NCBI RefSeq assembly: GCF_963675165.1
Contig: NC_087386.1
Span: 5,839,566 to 5,903,565 of the forward strand
Length of the DNA stretch: 64,000 nt
DNA from: Halichondria panicea
Taxonomy: Eukaryota > Porifera > Demospongiae > Suberitida > Halichondriidae
Reading direction: 5' to 3'
Shown here: piece after piece, positions 11,378-21,989 of the stretch
Layout: each line of letters opens with the position of its first letter
Position numbering within the stretch: position 1 is the first letter of the stretch
The notes under the pieces: model-generated
What the model saw: the letters and a program-made list of their open reading frames with translations, nothing else
What the model was told of the DNA's origin: nothing
The model's database searches: none
Made by a program: the position numbers and the translations under genes

Positions 11378-11483
11378 ATTATTATTAGCCGCCCCCTAGG
11401 CTAGCTACGGTGCAATTATAATGAGATTCACGGTCATTTTAACCCTTTCTACACAGGCTAACGTACTGCATTTAGCCACTTGT
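11378..11483 (-). repeat. Right terminal inverted repeat (106 bp)
   Basis: A perfect reverse complement of 2692-2797. It is followed immediately by TACAAGAT, the second target-site duplication (11484-11491), and then by the kinase A coding sequence. Confidence 0.95.
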
Positions 11484-11996
11484 TACAAGATCAAGAAGTG
11501 ACCTTGATGCTCTGGTGGTCCAGGTGGAAGGATTGAATCTAGAGGAGAACAAAGCTGGCTCAGGGGCTTATGGCTGTGTCTTTAGAGTGACGGTGAATGG
11601 AAGACACTGCATTGCTAAGAAGCTCCACTCCATATTGCTCCAAGAGCGATCCCTTGGACAGAGGGGGAACATTGTGACAAAGTTCAGAAATGAATGTCAT
11701 ATTCTGAGTGTTTTACATCACCCCAACATAGTCGGTTTCATTGGAGTCCATTACGGCCGCGATAAGAACGACATCAGTCTAATAATGGAGAGGCTTCATT
11801 CTGACTTGGCTGATTTCGTTGAAACCCATCGAGACACGAATATCGCCACTAGAATCCATATCCTGTATGATGTAACCAAAGGCCTTCACTATCTCCACTG
11901 TCTGACCCCTCCCCTCATCCATCGTGACCTCACTGCTCCCAACATCCTGCTCACTGAGGACCTCACTGCCAAGATTGGAGACCTGGGTGTCTCCAG

Positions 11997-12112
11997 GTAT
12001 GTTTGTTTGTTTGTTTGCAACAAAGGAAACTGTTGTTTTTTAGAGACAAAATGAGAATTACTTAATGTGGGAAAACAAAGGCAGAAATGTAAAAACTAAT
12101 GTTCATTTGCAG
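11997..12112 (+). other. Kinase intron present in A and C, absent in B
   Basis: This is a 116-bp intron. CAGGTATGT occurs at both its edges (TCCAGGTATGTTTG and TTGCAGGTATGTGG). Gene B reads CCAGGTATGTGG straight through at the same codon. Gene C has a 113-bp version at 46655-46767. Confidence 0.85.
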
Positions 12113-13111
12113 GTATGTGGATCTGGAGAGATTGACTCACGTTCTGACGAATATCCCGGGAAATCCAACCTACATGCCTCCCGAGTGTCATGTGGAGCCA
12201 CCCACCTACACTACCAAGCTGGACATCTTCTCATTCGGTCATCTCATCATTCACACTCTTATCGGTGATTTCCCTAAAGTCTCTTACTTTACTCCTGAGG
12301 TTATCAAGCACGTGGATGATGGGAAGATGGAGCTGATGCGTCGAAGCACTGCTGTCCATGGTGACAAAATGGGGGAGAAACACGCTCTTTATCCTCTTGT
12401 TGTTAGCTGCCTCCATGACCGACCTCAACAGAGACCATCAATTGACGAAGTGATTGTCTCACTCAGAAAGCTGTGTCTACAGCACCCCAGGATGGTACGT
12501 GAGTGAGTGGGTGGAGGTATCAAATGTGCATTGTCAGCTTATATAGTGTTAGTGTCGACTGTATGGTACTTCTGTGTGTGTGGCTATAGAATCTTGAACA
12601 GTATATAACACGTACATACAATTTTTATCATTCCATCTTTTGGGTGTGTTTTACTGATAATGTATTTTCTCCCAGGCATTTCTGGATGCTTGTAAGACGG
12701 GTGATGTGGGTGTGGTTCTGGAGCTACTGAAGTGTGGGGCTGATCCCAACCAGGCAGACAAGGTGAGGGGAATACTGTCTACAGTGCCAATATGTCCGTT
12801 GGTTGATGATATTGTCTCTACAGAATGATGCAACTGCTCTTTACTGGGCCAGTGACAAGGGACATGATGAGATAGTGAGGGTCCTCTTAGCAGCCAAGGC
12901 TACAGTCAACACTCAGACCAAGGTTGGTTTTGTTGTACAAACACATTTCCCACAACATGCTGTTTACATTGTTTTCCTCCTATATACAGTCGGGACAGAC
13001 CCCTCTTTGGACAGCCAGTTTCTATGGTCACCAGAAATGTATCGAGCTCCTAATTGATGCTGGGGCCAATGTTGATGTACCCAAAGGGGTGAGTGTAAGT
13101 AGCTGTACACA

Positions 13112-13632
13112 TAGCCTCGATTCCAGGCCAATTCAAGTACAGCCTGGTACTTATTGCATGGTGATAGTGAGCATGTGATAGTTTATTCTCCAGAATCTGG
13201 GGAATCCCCTCTTTTCTTTCTTTCTATCTATGTACATCAGCTTAGCTCTCCATTGCGTTGTTCCAGAAGGCTTTCACACTAGTCTGAAGCCAAAAGAGGC
13301 TCTCATCCACCTCTATGGCGGCTGTATGGTCAGGATATCTTAGCTTATATCTGTACAGGCTATGGGAAGTGTATGGTGCCTCTTGACTGCTTCTTGCGAA
13401 GACAACCTGGCTATAGGACCATCGTAGACGTAGATAGAGCCTCCAAACTAGTGTTCAAGCCTTTTAATCAATAGATACAGCTTCACGGAACTCAGTATGG
13501 AGATAAAATATTACGGAACATATTCTTAGTAAAGGGACTAAATTACGGGTACTAAGGTTTTACGTTCGTAGTACGATTACCCATATTCTGAAGGTACCAG
13601 GCAGTATTTAATGCGGCCTGGAATCGAGGCTA
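13112..13632. mobile_element. Non-autonomous element, 9-bp TSD group 1 (copy in gene A)
   Basis: The ends are TAGCCTCGATTCCAGGCC and its complement GGCCTGGAATCGAGGCTA. The flanking nonamers are CTGTACACA and CTATACACA, a target duplication with one change. Paralogous introns at about 19030, 35955 and 58868 read AGCTGTACACACATCTC without it, so empty sites exist. Related copies are at 31680-32270, 47777-48275 and 53386-53884. I see no transposase. Confidence 0.8.
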
Positions 13633-13986
13633 CTATACACATATCTCAGAGGCCACTAGCCACAGAGCCTCCCCATGTTCTGTTGACCTGGTCCATTAGA
13701 CACCAGAGCTAGTCATGTTTGTGTAGAGAGCACTGGTAGTTGGTGTACCGAGGTACGACACGCATCTCGTGATCTATCCAAACAATTTTTATGTTGTTTT
13801 CAATATAATGTGTTCCCAAAAATAACTCTGTTATTCTGTGACTAAGGCTCAATGGTAGTATAGTTTAGACCTAGATCTAACTGTTTATGTCGCTGAACCC
13901 GTAAACGTCATCACAATGGAATATTCAATTAAAAAACAATGTCGTACCTCCTCTGCCCTGACATTAGAGGAAGTACGACTATAGCC

Positions 13987-14099
13987 TGCCTCGATTAGGC
14001 TAATTGCCTCTGCAAAATCGTTGAGCGTGGGTGTAACCACGCCTCGATTATCCGCCCACGCTCAACGGTATTGCAGAGGCAATTAGCCTAATCGAGGCA
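13987..14099. repeat. 45-bp-arm hairpin insert
   Basis: The two arms (13987-14031 and 14055-14099) are reverse complements with two mismatches (TGCCTCGATTAGGC...GAGCGTGGG), separated by a 23-bp loop. It is present only in gene A. It lies in a spot where other copies read continuously from GTCGTACCTCC to TTAGTGTAGATAG. Confidence 0.85.
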
Positions 14100-14308
14100 C
14101 GCGTGTCGTACCTCTTCTGCCCTGATAATTATTAGTGTAGATAGTCATGTGATATTGTATGAGTGATATTGTGTAATGAGTGGATCTGTATTATCTTGAC
14201 TCTGTACAGGATGGGACCACTGCATTGTGGGTAGCTGCTCAGAATAGTCATGTGAGGGCAGTGGAATTATTGATTGCTGCCAAGGCTGGAGTTGACATTC
14301 AAAATAAG

Positions 14309-16625
14309 GTGAGATTTACTAGAGTAGTGGATTAGCTGGTCCAGTTGCGGGTTAGTGTAAAGTTGGAATGCGGAATAGAACGGAATATGGAATGACTAAA
14401 AAGAGAGCTGCTGATGGTGCTCTGTATTTTTTTAGTGTAGTATGACTTAAATACTTGTTAAACTGCTACAGAATCCTTTTATAGACACAAAGCTAATTTT
14501 AGAAGACTATTATGTAAAAAAATTAGACTGAGTATAATTATAGTAGCAACATTGAACATTACAAATACACATAATTATACGTGTCTATAGACTTAGCGAA
14601 GTAATTATGTTGTGCCCAAAGTAAGGTGGAGTGTGAAGTCTATAGCTATACAGGACACTCCAAAGCTATACCTTTCTTCTATCTGAATGCCTGCAAAGTT
14701 TTGACCCTCGGTGAAACTTTAAACGATTTGTGTGTGTTGAAGAGACACACTGACCAAGCCTTTTGCCATTGATTTCCACACACATTGGGTTGTGGAGTCA
14801 GCAAATTCCACATTTATACTCTCAACAATGAAACTGTTATCTCAATATCTACCACTGTGCAACAGTGTGTGTAAGTTGTTGATCCTCTTTCCAATAACAG
14901 GTGTCATGTGATGATTACAGCCAGCTACATGTTCCGTTCCATATCTGCATTCCAGCTTTTACACTAACCCTCCAGTTGCTGTTATACATAATTATAATTA
15001 TGGTTTATGGTCTATATAACACAGGACAACCAGACAGCTCTGTATGCATGTAGCCAGTAACAACAGCATTGTGATCTCTCTTTTAATTGCATTCCAATCT
15101 TTTTTACATTGGTTTTCAATGTAGTGTGTTCCCTACAATAACTCTGTTATTCTGTGACTAAGGCTCAAGGGTAGTATAGTTTAGACATAGATCTAACTGT
15201 TTCCGTCGCTGAACCCCAGTGAACCCTATTCAGTTAGGAGATATGCTTGCTACAAATGTTGAGAGCACTGCACCTTTCACATACATCTGGACGAGTTCTA
15301 ACCAGGACCTCAACAGTGTGTGTAAGTTGTTGATCCTCTTTCCAATAACAGGTGTCATGTGATGATTACAGCCAGCTACATGTTCCGTTCCATATCTGCA
15401 TTCCAGCTTTTACACTAACCCTCCAGTTGCTGTTATACATAATTATAATTATGGTTTATGGTCTATATAACACAGGACAACCAGACAGCTCTGTATGCAT
15501 GTAGCCAGTAACAACAGCATTGTGATCTCTCTTTTAATTGCATTCCAATCTTTTTTACATTGGTTTTCAATGTAGTGTGTTCCCTACAATAACTCTGTTA
15601 TTCTGTGACTAAGGCTCAAGGGTAGTATAGTTTAGACATAGATCTAACTGTTTCCGTCGCTGAACCCCAGTGAACCCTATTCAGTTAGGAGATATGCTTG
15701 CTACAAATGTTGAGAGCACTGCACCTTTCACATACATCTGGACGAGTTCTAACCAGGACCTCAGCTGGAGAAACACTATAGCTAGCCATAGACCTTGAGC
15801 AACGTACAGAGCTAGCTAAACAGCTAGTTACAAGCGTTGTACAGGCCTATAGAGTTTGTCGTGACAAGGTCGCGGTTAAGGTTACAGTTGAATGATTCAT
15901 AAGATATTTATTTCTCATCACAACGTTATTTTTGTAATTTGCAACGATTATCAATGGAAAGAGAACATGGAACAATGCTAGCTACAATAATAACTCAGAG
16001 TTTATATGTCTTGTAATCCAATGAAGTGGTCTGAGGTCAGCTGGAAAAACTGAGTATCTTGTCGTCAAATTTTGTTGACTGCATAGCTTCTAGGTTGTCT
16101 TTCTGACCAGTATTCGATGCCTGAAGACTTACTGGAGGGAGACTCGAAGAGATCTTGTTCATAGAGACCTTACAGCAAAAAATATATCCTTGTTACTACT
16201 CTACAGTCGCCATATTAGCCTACAAAAACAGCTAGAAAAATAGCCGTAACTTTGTTGTAACTTACTCTCTTGGGAAAAACTCTTCGAGTCACCTGCCCCT
16301 TTATTCCGTATAATACGAAACAGCAGAGTATACGGTAAGGAGGGGTTTCCTGGTGCCTGGAATTAACGCAGAGTAACCATTGCCAGATGAGAGCCGTTTT
16401 ACTAGCTGAACTACATTGAACACCCACGCAGATTTGAGCGTGGGTGGAACAGTATACCGTAACCTTAACTACCAGCTAAACAAACGTCATCACAAATAAA
16501 GATTCAATTAAATAAGTGTCGTACCTCCTCTGCCCTGACATTAGTGTAGATAGTCATGTGATATTGTATGAGTGATAATATTATTTGTGTAATGAGTGGA
16601 TCTGTACTATCTTGACTCTGTACAG
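14309..16625 (+). repeat. Intronic duplicated block with decayed ankyrin exons
   Basis: No intact exon. A 451-bp unit (14861-15310) is repeated directly at 15312-15761. Each unit holds an ankyrin-like exon remnant (15025 and 15476, starting DNQTALYA) that runs into a frameshift and a stop. The ASNNSIVISLLIA half is in another frame. The block recurs in the same position in genes B (33116-34838) and C (48989 onward). Confidence 0.7.
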
Positions 16626-16802
16626 GATGGAGTCACAGCATTGTACAAGGCCAGTCAGAAGGGTCACTGTGGAGTTGTTAGAATGTTGTTGGAGGCCAAG
16701 GGTGGCGTTCACAACAAGAATAGTGTGAGTCACGCTGCATGGTGGTGTTTGTGTACTCTGCTGATTCCATGGGGTTGAGTGTGTGTACTGTCACCTCTGT
16801 GT

Positions 16803-17364
16803 TAGTCTCGTTCCTAGGCCGCTTTTTTCGAAGGGGAAAAGGCCTGGTGTCCATTGCTTGGGTGTTAGTGCGCATGGTAATCGTGCACTAATGTAAAACT
16901 TTTGCAAACTAGTCCGTTTACTAGGAATATGTTCCGTAATACGTACTTCCATACTGAAGCTATGGCTTATGCCCTCTATTGCGTTGGCCAAGAAAGCTGG
17001 TACCCTTAGTCTGAGGCCAGTAGTCTCTAGTTCTACGATGGTCGTATAGTTGTCTTCTTAAGCAGCAGTTAGAAGTACCATAGGAAGCATGCACAATGAC
17101 TTGCTCTATAGCCAGTCCTTCCAAGCTCAGACATTCCGACCATACGACTGTCGTGAAGTAGACGAGAGGCTCTTCTGGCTTCAGACTAGTGTGCAAGCCT
17201 TCTTGATCAACATAATAGAAACACAGCATGGTAGATAGGGGGAAAAGAAGGGGATTCCCCATATTTTACAGCATAACTAAGCGCATGTGCACTATCAGTA
17301 GACACCAGGCCGCATTTTCCTCCCTTCCATTCCATACAAAAGAATTGGCCTGGGAACGAGGCTA
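16803..17364. mobile_element. Non-autonomous element, 9-bp TSD group 2 (copy in gene A)
   Basis: The ends are TAGTCTCGTTCCTAGGCC and GGCCTGGGAACGAGGCTA, 16 of 18 complementary. CCTCTGTGT flanks both sides exactly (16794-16802 and 17365-17373). Copies are at 35014-35582 and, truncated, at 58174-58725. The ends resemble group 1, so both probably belong to one family. Nine-bp duplications are usual for Mutator-like elements. Confidence 0.8.
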
Positions 17365-17373
17365 CCTCTGTGT

Positions 17374-18039
17374 ATGAGTGGACTAACAGAGGAGTAGGAA
17401 GATGTTTTTGTAAGGGGGTGCTTTACAAATCTGGGGGTCCGGGGGCTTGCCCCAGGAAAATTTTGGCACTCTACATTCCCGGAGATTAATTCTGAGCAAA
17501 TTTGGTATAAAATGATCAGTATCAAAATTTTTATGCTATATACTTTAAATCTATAGAATCTGTTAAGTGGGTATGAATATACAATAAAAAATATTGCATT
17601 GCATTGCATGTGTCATTGTACTTCGGAGGAAGGTTTCAATCTTCGCTGTGAAGAAAACGAACGTTTTAACTACAGCATGTCTATTTTAGGATCCAATTAC
17701 ACTTAATCTATAGTCTAGCTACCCTCTTTAGTAGCTGTTCATGGCTACCATTGATGTCAAAAATGAGAGGAGACTTGCTTGTTGCAGATTCGCAATGTGC
17801 TTGCTCTTTATAAGAGATATCTACGATGTGGTTCATCTAGCTGACCTTTGTACTGTGTACGTAACTATGCTAGTATAGCTATATAGCTTAGTAACTAATA
17901 GCTAGCTAGCTACTAGCCTCGATCCCAGGCCGCACTTCCCGCTTTCAAAGGCCGGTGAAGGAGGCTAGCTAGCTACTAGCTTGACTTCTAGCTAGCTGCT
18001 CTGAACTTCATGGAGCAAGTAGGTAAGGTAGCTTGAGAT
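17374..18039. other. Intergenic/intronic stretch, nothing identified
   Basis: A large intron of gene A. A short TCGATCCCAGGCCGC fragment of the group 1 elements lies at 17920-17935. Runs of GCTAGCTAG are frequent. I see no exon or named repeat otherwise. Confidence 0.5.
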
Positions 18040-18330
18040 AAGGGGGTGCTCCAGCACCCCGTGCAAGCGAGGTATACGGTAGTGTGTGTGTGTGTGTGTG
18101 TCTGTTCTGTGTAGAGTATTTCAGCTGCTCAATGATCAATGAAGTGCAAGTAAGAGTTTCTATAGGCTTCTTGTCATGTTTTCTTGGCTTTCTATTTGTG
18201 GATTTGCAAAATAAAGCTTCGTTCTCGAGTTATGCCTTAGTTTTGCTTACTTGGAATGCCATTGCAGCTTTTTCAGAAGAGCACGTAGCAAAACTTGTTT
18301 ACCAAGTGTTGCTACTCTACTTATAGTAGT
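18040..18330 (+). repeat. GT-microsatellite-headed interspersed repeat, copy 1
   Basis: It starts at GCGAGGTATACGGTAGTGTGTG, then carries a body with CTATAGGCTTCT, TTCTCGAGTTATG and CAAACTT. The same succession, diverged, is at about 50345-50700 and 55954-56309 (GCACGAGGGATACGGTA then (GT)n). An 80-codon open frame across it is not conserved in the other copies. It could be a SINE-like or MITE-like family. Confidence 0.5.
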
Positions 18331-18916
18331 TAGCTCTGCACTAGAACACTAGATATTGGTAGCTGCAAGAGTGAGAAGAGAGCTACAAGGCTCTACTGAT
18401 GGCAGCCATTAATTTTAGACTTGAATTTTTGGTATCGATCATTTTTAAACAATCATGGTCGATCATTACCCACTATTTGAGTTTCCCTGTGATTGCATGC
18501 AGCAAAATTAAAAATGTTCATCATGATATAAATTATAATCAATGTGTGTATAAAAGCTAGCTATTAGTAGCTTTATGTTATGTAGCTTTGGCACCTCCAC
18601 CTGTGGTGCTTTCATTTATTCGGTTTTCAATGTAGTGTGTTCCCCACAATAACTCTGTTATTCTGTGACTAAGGCTCAAGGGTAGTATAGTTTAGACATA
18701 GATCCGTCGCTGAACCCGTAAACGTCATCACAATGGAATATTCAATTAAAAAACAATATCGTACCTCCTCTGCCCTGACATTAGTGTAGATAGTCATGTG
18801 ATATTGTATGAGTGATATTGTGTAATGAGTGGATCTGTACTATCTTGACTGTTGTTATTTTTGTTGTACACATTTCCCACAACATGCTGTTTACATTGTT
18901 TTCCTCCTATGTACAG
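18331..18916. other. Gene A intron, no exon seen
   Basis: The proximal part is unique AT-rich sequence. From about 18620 it joins the intron block seen before other ankyrin exons (TCAAGGGTAGTATAGTTTAG, then GTACCTCCTCTGCCCTGACA). Confidence 0.5.
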
Positions 18917-19628
18917 TCAGGAGAGACCCCTCTTTGGGTAGCCAGTTTCAATGGTCACCAGAAATGTATGGAGCTCCTAATCAATGCTGGGGCCAATGTT
19001 GATGTACCCGAAGAGGTGAGTGTAAGTAGCTGTACACACATCTCAGAGGCCACTAGCCACAGAGCCTCCCCATGTTCTGTTGACTTGGTCCATTAGACAC
19101 CAGAGCTAGTCATGTTTGTGTAGATAGCACTGGTAGTTGGTGTACCGAGGTACGACACGCATCTCGTGATCTCTCTTTTAATTGCATTCCAATGTAATGC
19201 ACAATAACTTTGACTAAGGTTCAAGGGTAGACCTAGATCTAACTGTTTCCGTCACTGAACCTCAGCCATGATAAGGCCTGCTACTGTTTGCGCATGGATA
19301 TTATTCCTGTAAATCCCTATTTTAATATCCTGACCAAGAATACAATTTGAAAGTCATACACAGAGCTATATATAGCTAGCTAGCTAGCTGGAGACAGAGC
19401 TATAGGCTTGTTGTACAGCTATTTTCTTTCAGTAGCAGTAGTATAGTAGACTTTCATCGAAGTTAGTATTAGATGGGCGTGGCTTGTCCATATAGGCTAT
19501 TGTCAGCCTTCACTCCTTTCAGACGATTGTCATCCACACTGTTGCTGGTTATGAGTATTTTGTTAACATAGCAGGCTAGGGGTAGCTATCAGAATGCTAT
19601 CAGATGGCAACCTTCCATCTAACTTTCT

Positions 19629-19843
19629 ATACCGTATAGCACGAAATTTTCGCGAGTTTCGGTGGTTAGCGATCCGACACGAAAATTAAGTCCACGAAAA
19701 TTGTTCTTTAATTACTATAACGTGCAAAAATTAAAAGACGTGTCTTCCTGTAAGCAGTCATTCCACGAACATTGTGCAACGAAATGGTTTTGAGGCCATT
19801 CCAAGAAATATAAGTGCCTCGAAAATTTCGCGCTATACGGTAT
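19629..19843. mobile_element. 215-bp MITE with ATACCGTATAGC ends
   Basis: The left end ATACCGTATAGCACGAAATT pairs with the right end AATTTCGCGCTATACGGTAT over about 26 bases with very few mismatches. It lies in a gene A intron and has no coding capacity. It is related by its ends to 20589-20761. Confidence 0.75.
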
Positions 19844-20387
19844 GTGACATCATTACTGATCATACACGTTGTTATCCTGTGTTAGCCGATATCTGGCTCT
19901 CAGAGGAAGTGCGGCCTGGCTAGTGTATCCCCTGACATTAGTGTAGATAGTCTTGTGATACTGTATAATGAGTGGGTCTGTGATAAGTGATGGTTCACCT
20001 GCTCACACTATCTTGACTCTGTACAGACTGGAACCACTGCATTGTGGATAGCTGCTCAGAATGGTCATGTGAGGGCAGTGGAATTGTTAATTGCTGCGAA
20101 TGCTCAAGTTGAAATTCAAGAGAAGGTGAGATTTACTGCTTATAATTATCTGTATTAATAATTATTTGGTCTTATTGAGAAGGGACAGCATTGCACATTG
20201 CCAGCTATTATTACTAGCTGTTTGTTTGTTTAAAAATATTTGGATGTTTACAGGATGGTTGGACGGCATTGCACAAGGCCAGTCAGAAGGGTCACTGTGG
20301 AGTTGTTAGAATGTTGTTGGAGGCCAAAGCTGACGTCCACATCAAGACTAATGTGAGTCACGCTGCATGATTGTAATCACTATACGT

Positions 20388-20553
20388 ATTACTAGAATAT
20401 TTTGCGAATTAACCAAGTCAGCCGAAAAATTGACCCTTTGCGATCACTATTGCGTTCTGGCGAGGATCGTGTGTATTTACCTAGGTTTTGCGATTTTATT
20501 GTTGCGAATTGATCAACCCTCGCAAAGTTGGCGTATGTTTGATGCATTCTAGT
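20388..20553. repeat. Short interspersed repeat with TACTAGAAT ends
   Basis: Short inverted ends (TACTAGAAT and ATTCTAGTA) enclose GCGTTCTGGC and TTTTGCGATTTTATTGTTGC, which also occur at about 960-1110 and 26750-26900. It is probably a small non-autonomous element. Confidence 0.5.
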
Positions 20554-20588
20554 ATATAGTACAGTAGTTAGGTATACCTTAATGTTAC

Positions 20589-20761
20589 TACCGTATAGCC
20601 GGTAATTTTCGTGGGGCAAAAAATTCGTAATTTTCGAGGGCAAGCTAGCTGACCTCCACGAAATTTTAACGTAGGCGTGGCTTACCGGAACGTATGAATG
20701 CAGTGCAGGCAATGAGACTAAACAAATTATTTACCCCACAAAAATTACCCGCTATATGGTA
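20589..20761. mobile_element. 173-bp MITE with TACCGTATAGC ends
   Basis: The left end TACCGTATAGCCGGTAATTT is complementary to the right end AAATTACCCGCTATATGGTA with a few mismatches, and a GTGGGG/CCCCAC extension follows. No coding sequence. Confidence 0.65.
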
Positions 20762-21479
20762 CATGTATGTATTATAAACGAGTACTAATTTTAGCGAATT
20801 TGTTATTAACGCTAAATTAAGACCTCGCTAATAATTATTATTATAACGCATTATGAATTTCAAAAAAGTTCTCTTGAGAGTAAGCTATAGCAAGCTAGCC
20901 CCTGTATCTGACTCAAAACTTTCCTTTCAAGCTTAAAACTGGCTTAATCAGTGGACTGGCCGACTGGACTGGACTGGACTTTGACCTGACTGTTGCAACA
21001 CCAATTACATTCCTTTTCCTCCAAGACCACAATGACAAAATGATCTGACCATTTTGACAAATAATTATTGTGCTAATGAATTTTCCATGGCAACAGTGTT
21101 CTACTGGTTATGTATTGCTGTCCACTGTTAAAATTCCTTATTTTCCTTCATCACTAACTGCTCACATACCCACTATACAGGCTGGGAATACTGCCTATGA
21201 TATGGCTAGGAGGAATGGACACACTCAAGTGTGTGAACTACTACACTGACTCTGTACCTTATTAACTGTACTGTTACCATGGCAGCTAGCCTCTGATAGA
21301 TACGTAGATTGCTTTACACTAGCTACATCATTTTGTCTTTTTTGTCTACAGTTTCACCACATTTTATTACAGTTACATTTGAATTTTCTTTGATCATGTA
21401 AAACTTGAAATTTGGTCAATAATGGGAGCGATATGCAAAATTAATAGATTGTTCGATTAAAAAGTTTGTCTGCTAGCTA

Positions 21480-21989
21480 TAGCTATAAGTGTTTGATTCT
21501 CAATCACATCTTGAGGTAGCTATAGGAATCTGCAATGTCTCCACTTGCAGTAGATAAAAGATGACAGCATGCATGGTGATCACATGACACAGCTGTAGAG
21601 GAAATAAAATCAATAAATCAAAAAGAGAAAATAATTATTACCACGAATAATTTAAATCTAATTCATCAACCAGCTCAACTTCTATAGCTATAGGGTATGT
21701 TTCTTCGATCACTATCATTAATGCAAATACAAGATCTCACAGGTTACCATAGATACACAGCCAAACTGACTTCCCTCACTATTCCGTAGAGGGGACTCAA
21801 ACAAAGATCTACAAACGGACAGCTAGCTTCAACATGTATTAACACACAAGCACCCTCTGTAAAGGAATACTCCATCTCTCACCATAATGAAGAGGTGTCT
21901 GATTGTCTGTGTCCTCAATATTAACATCTGCTCCCCTCTACAAGTAGTTTCACCATGTTCAGGTTGCCACGGTCACAGGCCCAGTGAAG
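21480..21989 (-). pseudogene. ACBD6: ACBD6-like ankyrin remnants downstream of gene A
   Basis: Two decayed pieces of the minus-strand ankyrin exons appear. About 21490-21600 matches the last-repeat exon with internal deletions. 21886-21989 matches the HWACDRGNLNMVKLLV exon, but its 5' part is replaced at 21989 by the 52-bp minisatellite. It lies convergent to gene A, as the equivalent pieces do behind genes B and C. Confidence 0.6.

Larger units (their letters stand above)
2692..11483. mobile_element. Two-gene DDE transposon with ATPase partner, 8,792 bp
   Basis: The ends are perfect 106-bp inverted repeats (2692-2797 and 11378-11483), starting ACAAGTGGCTAAATGC. They are flanked by an 8-bp target duplication inside an exon. 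Inside the TIRs come inverted arrays of a 9-bp repeat (about 2826-3985 and 10092-11365), then two divergent genes. One is a P-loop ATPase (minus, 4120-7132) and the other a C2H2/DDE/SWIM/PHD transposase (plus, 7279-9956). The DDE domain with a C-x-W-H motif is of the MULE/ZSWIM1-3 type. An 8-bp duplication is shorter than the 9-11 bp usual for Mutator. It matches the 8 bp known for Zisupton (KDZ) and hAT elements, so the superfamily is open. Identical TIRs point to recent insertion, while frameshifts in the transposase argue it may no longer be autonomous. Confidence 0.92.
2679..21249 (+). pseudogene. Kinase-ankyrin gene A, split by an 8.8-kb transposon
   Basis: Coding parts are 2679-2691 + 11492-11996, 12113-12494, 12676-12762, 12824-12922, 12990-13088, 14210-14308, 16626-16724, 18917-19015, 20027-20125, 20254-20352 and 21181-21249. 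Exons 1-2 encode a TKL-type kinase: G-loop GSGAYGCV, IAKK lysine, HRDLTAPN catalytic loop, GDLG in place of DFG, and MPPE in place of APE. Then come ankyrin repeats, almost all exactly 99 bp and phase 0. The final exon encodes the capping half-repeat and stop. The reading frame apart from the transposon looks intact. The insertion separates the ATG and four codons from the kinase domain, so normal translation is unlikely. A decayed ankyrin exon is present twice in an intron (15025, 15476). Confidence 0.85.

Noticed and set aside
2692-11483. Assigning the element outright to Mutator, hAT or Zisupton
   Set aside because: The evidence conflicts: a MULE-like DDE core with C-x-W-H, but an 8-bp duplication and long TIR with subterminal arrays. 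A tree is needed, so I left the superfamily open.
11515-12054. Kinase A start at 11515
   Set aside because: It would need a GTG start and drops the conserved N-terminus. The true ATG is at 2679, on the other side of the transposon.
18084-18326. 80-codon hydrophobic plus-strand frame
   Set aside because: It begins in a GT microsatellite, and the homologous repeat copies at 50.4 and 56.0 kb do not keep the frame.
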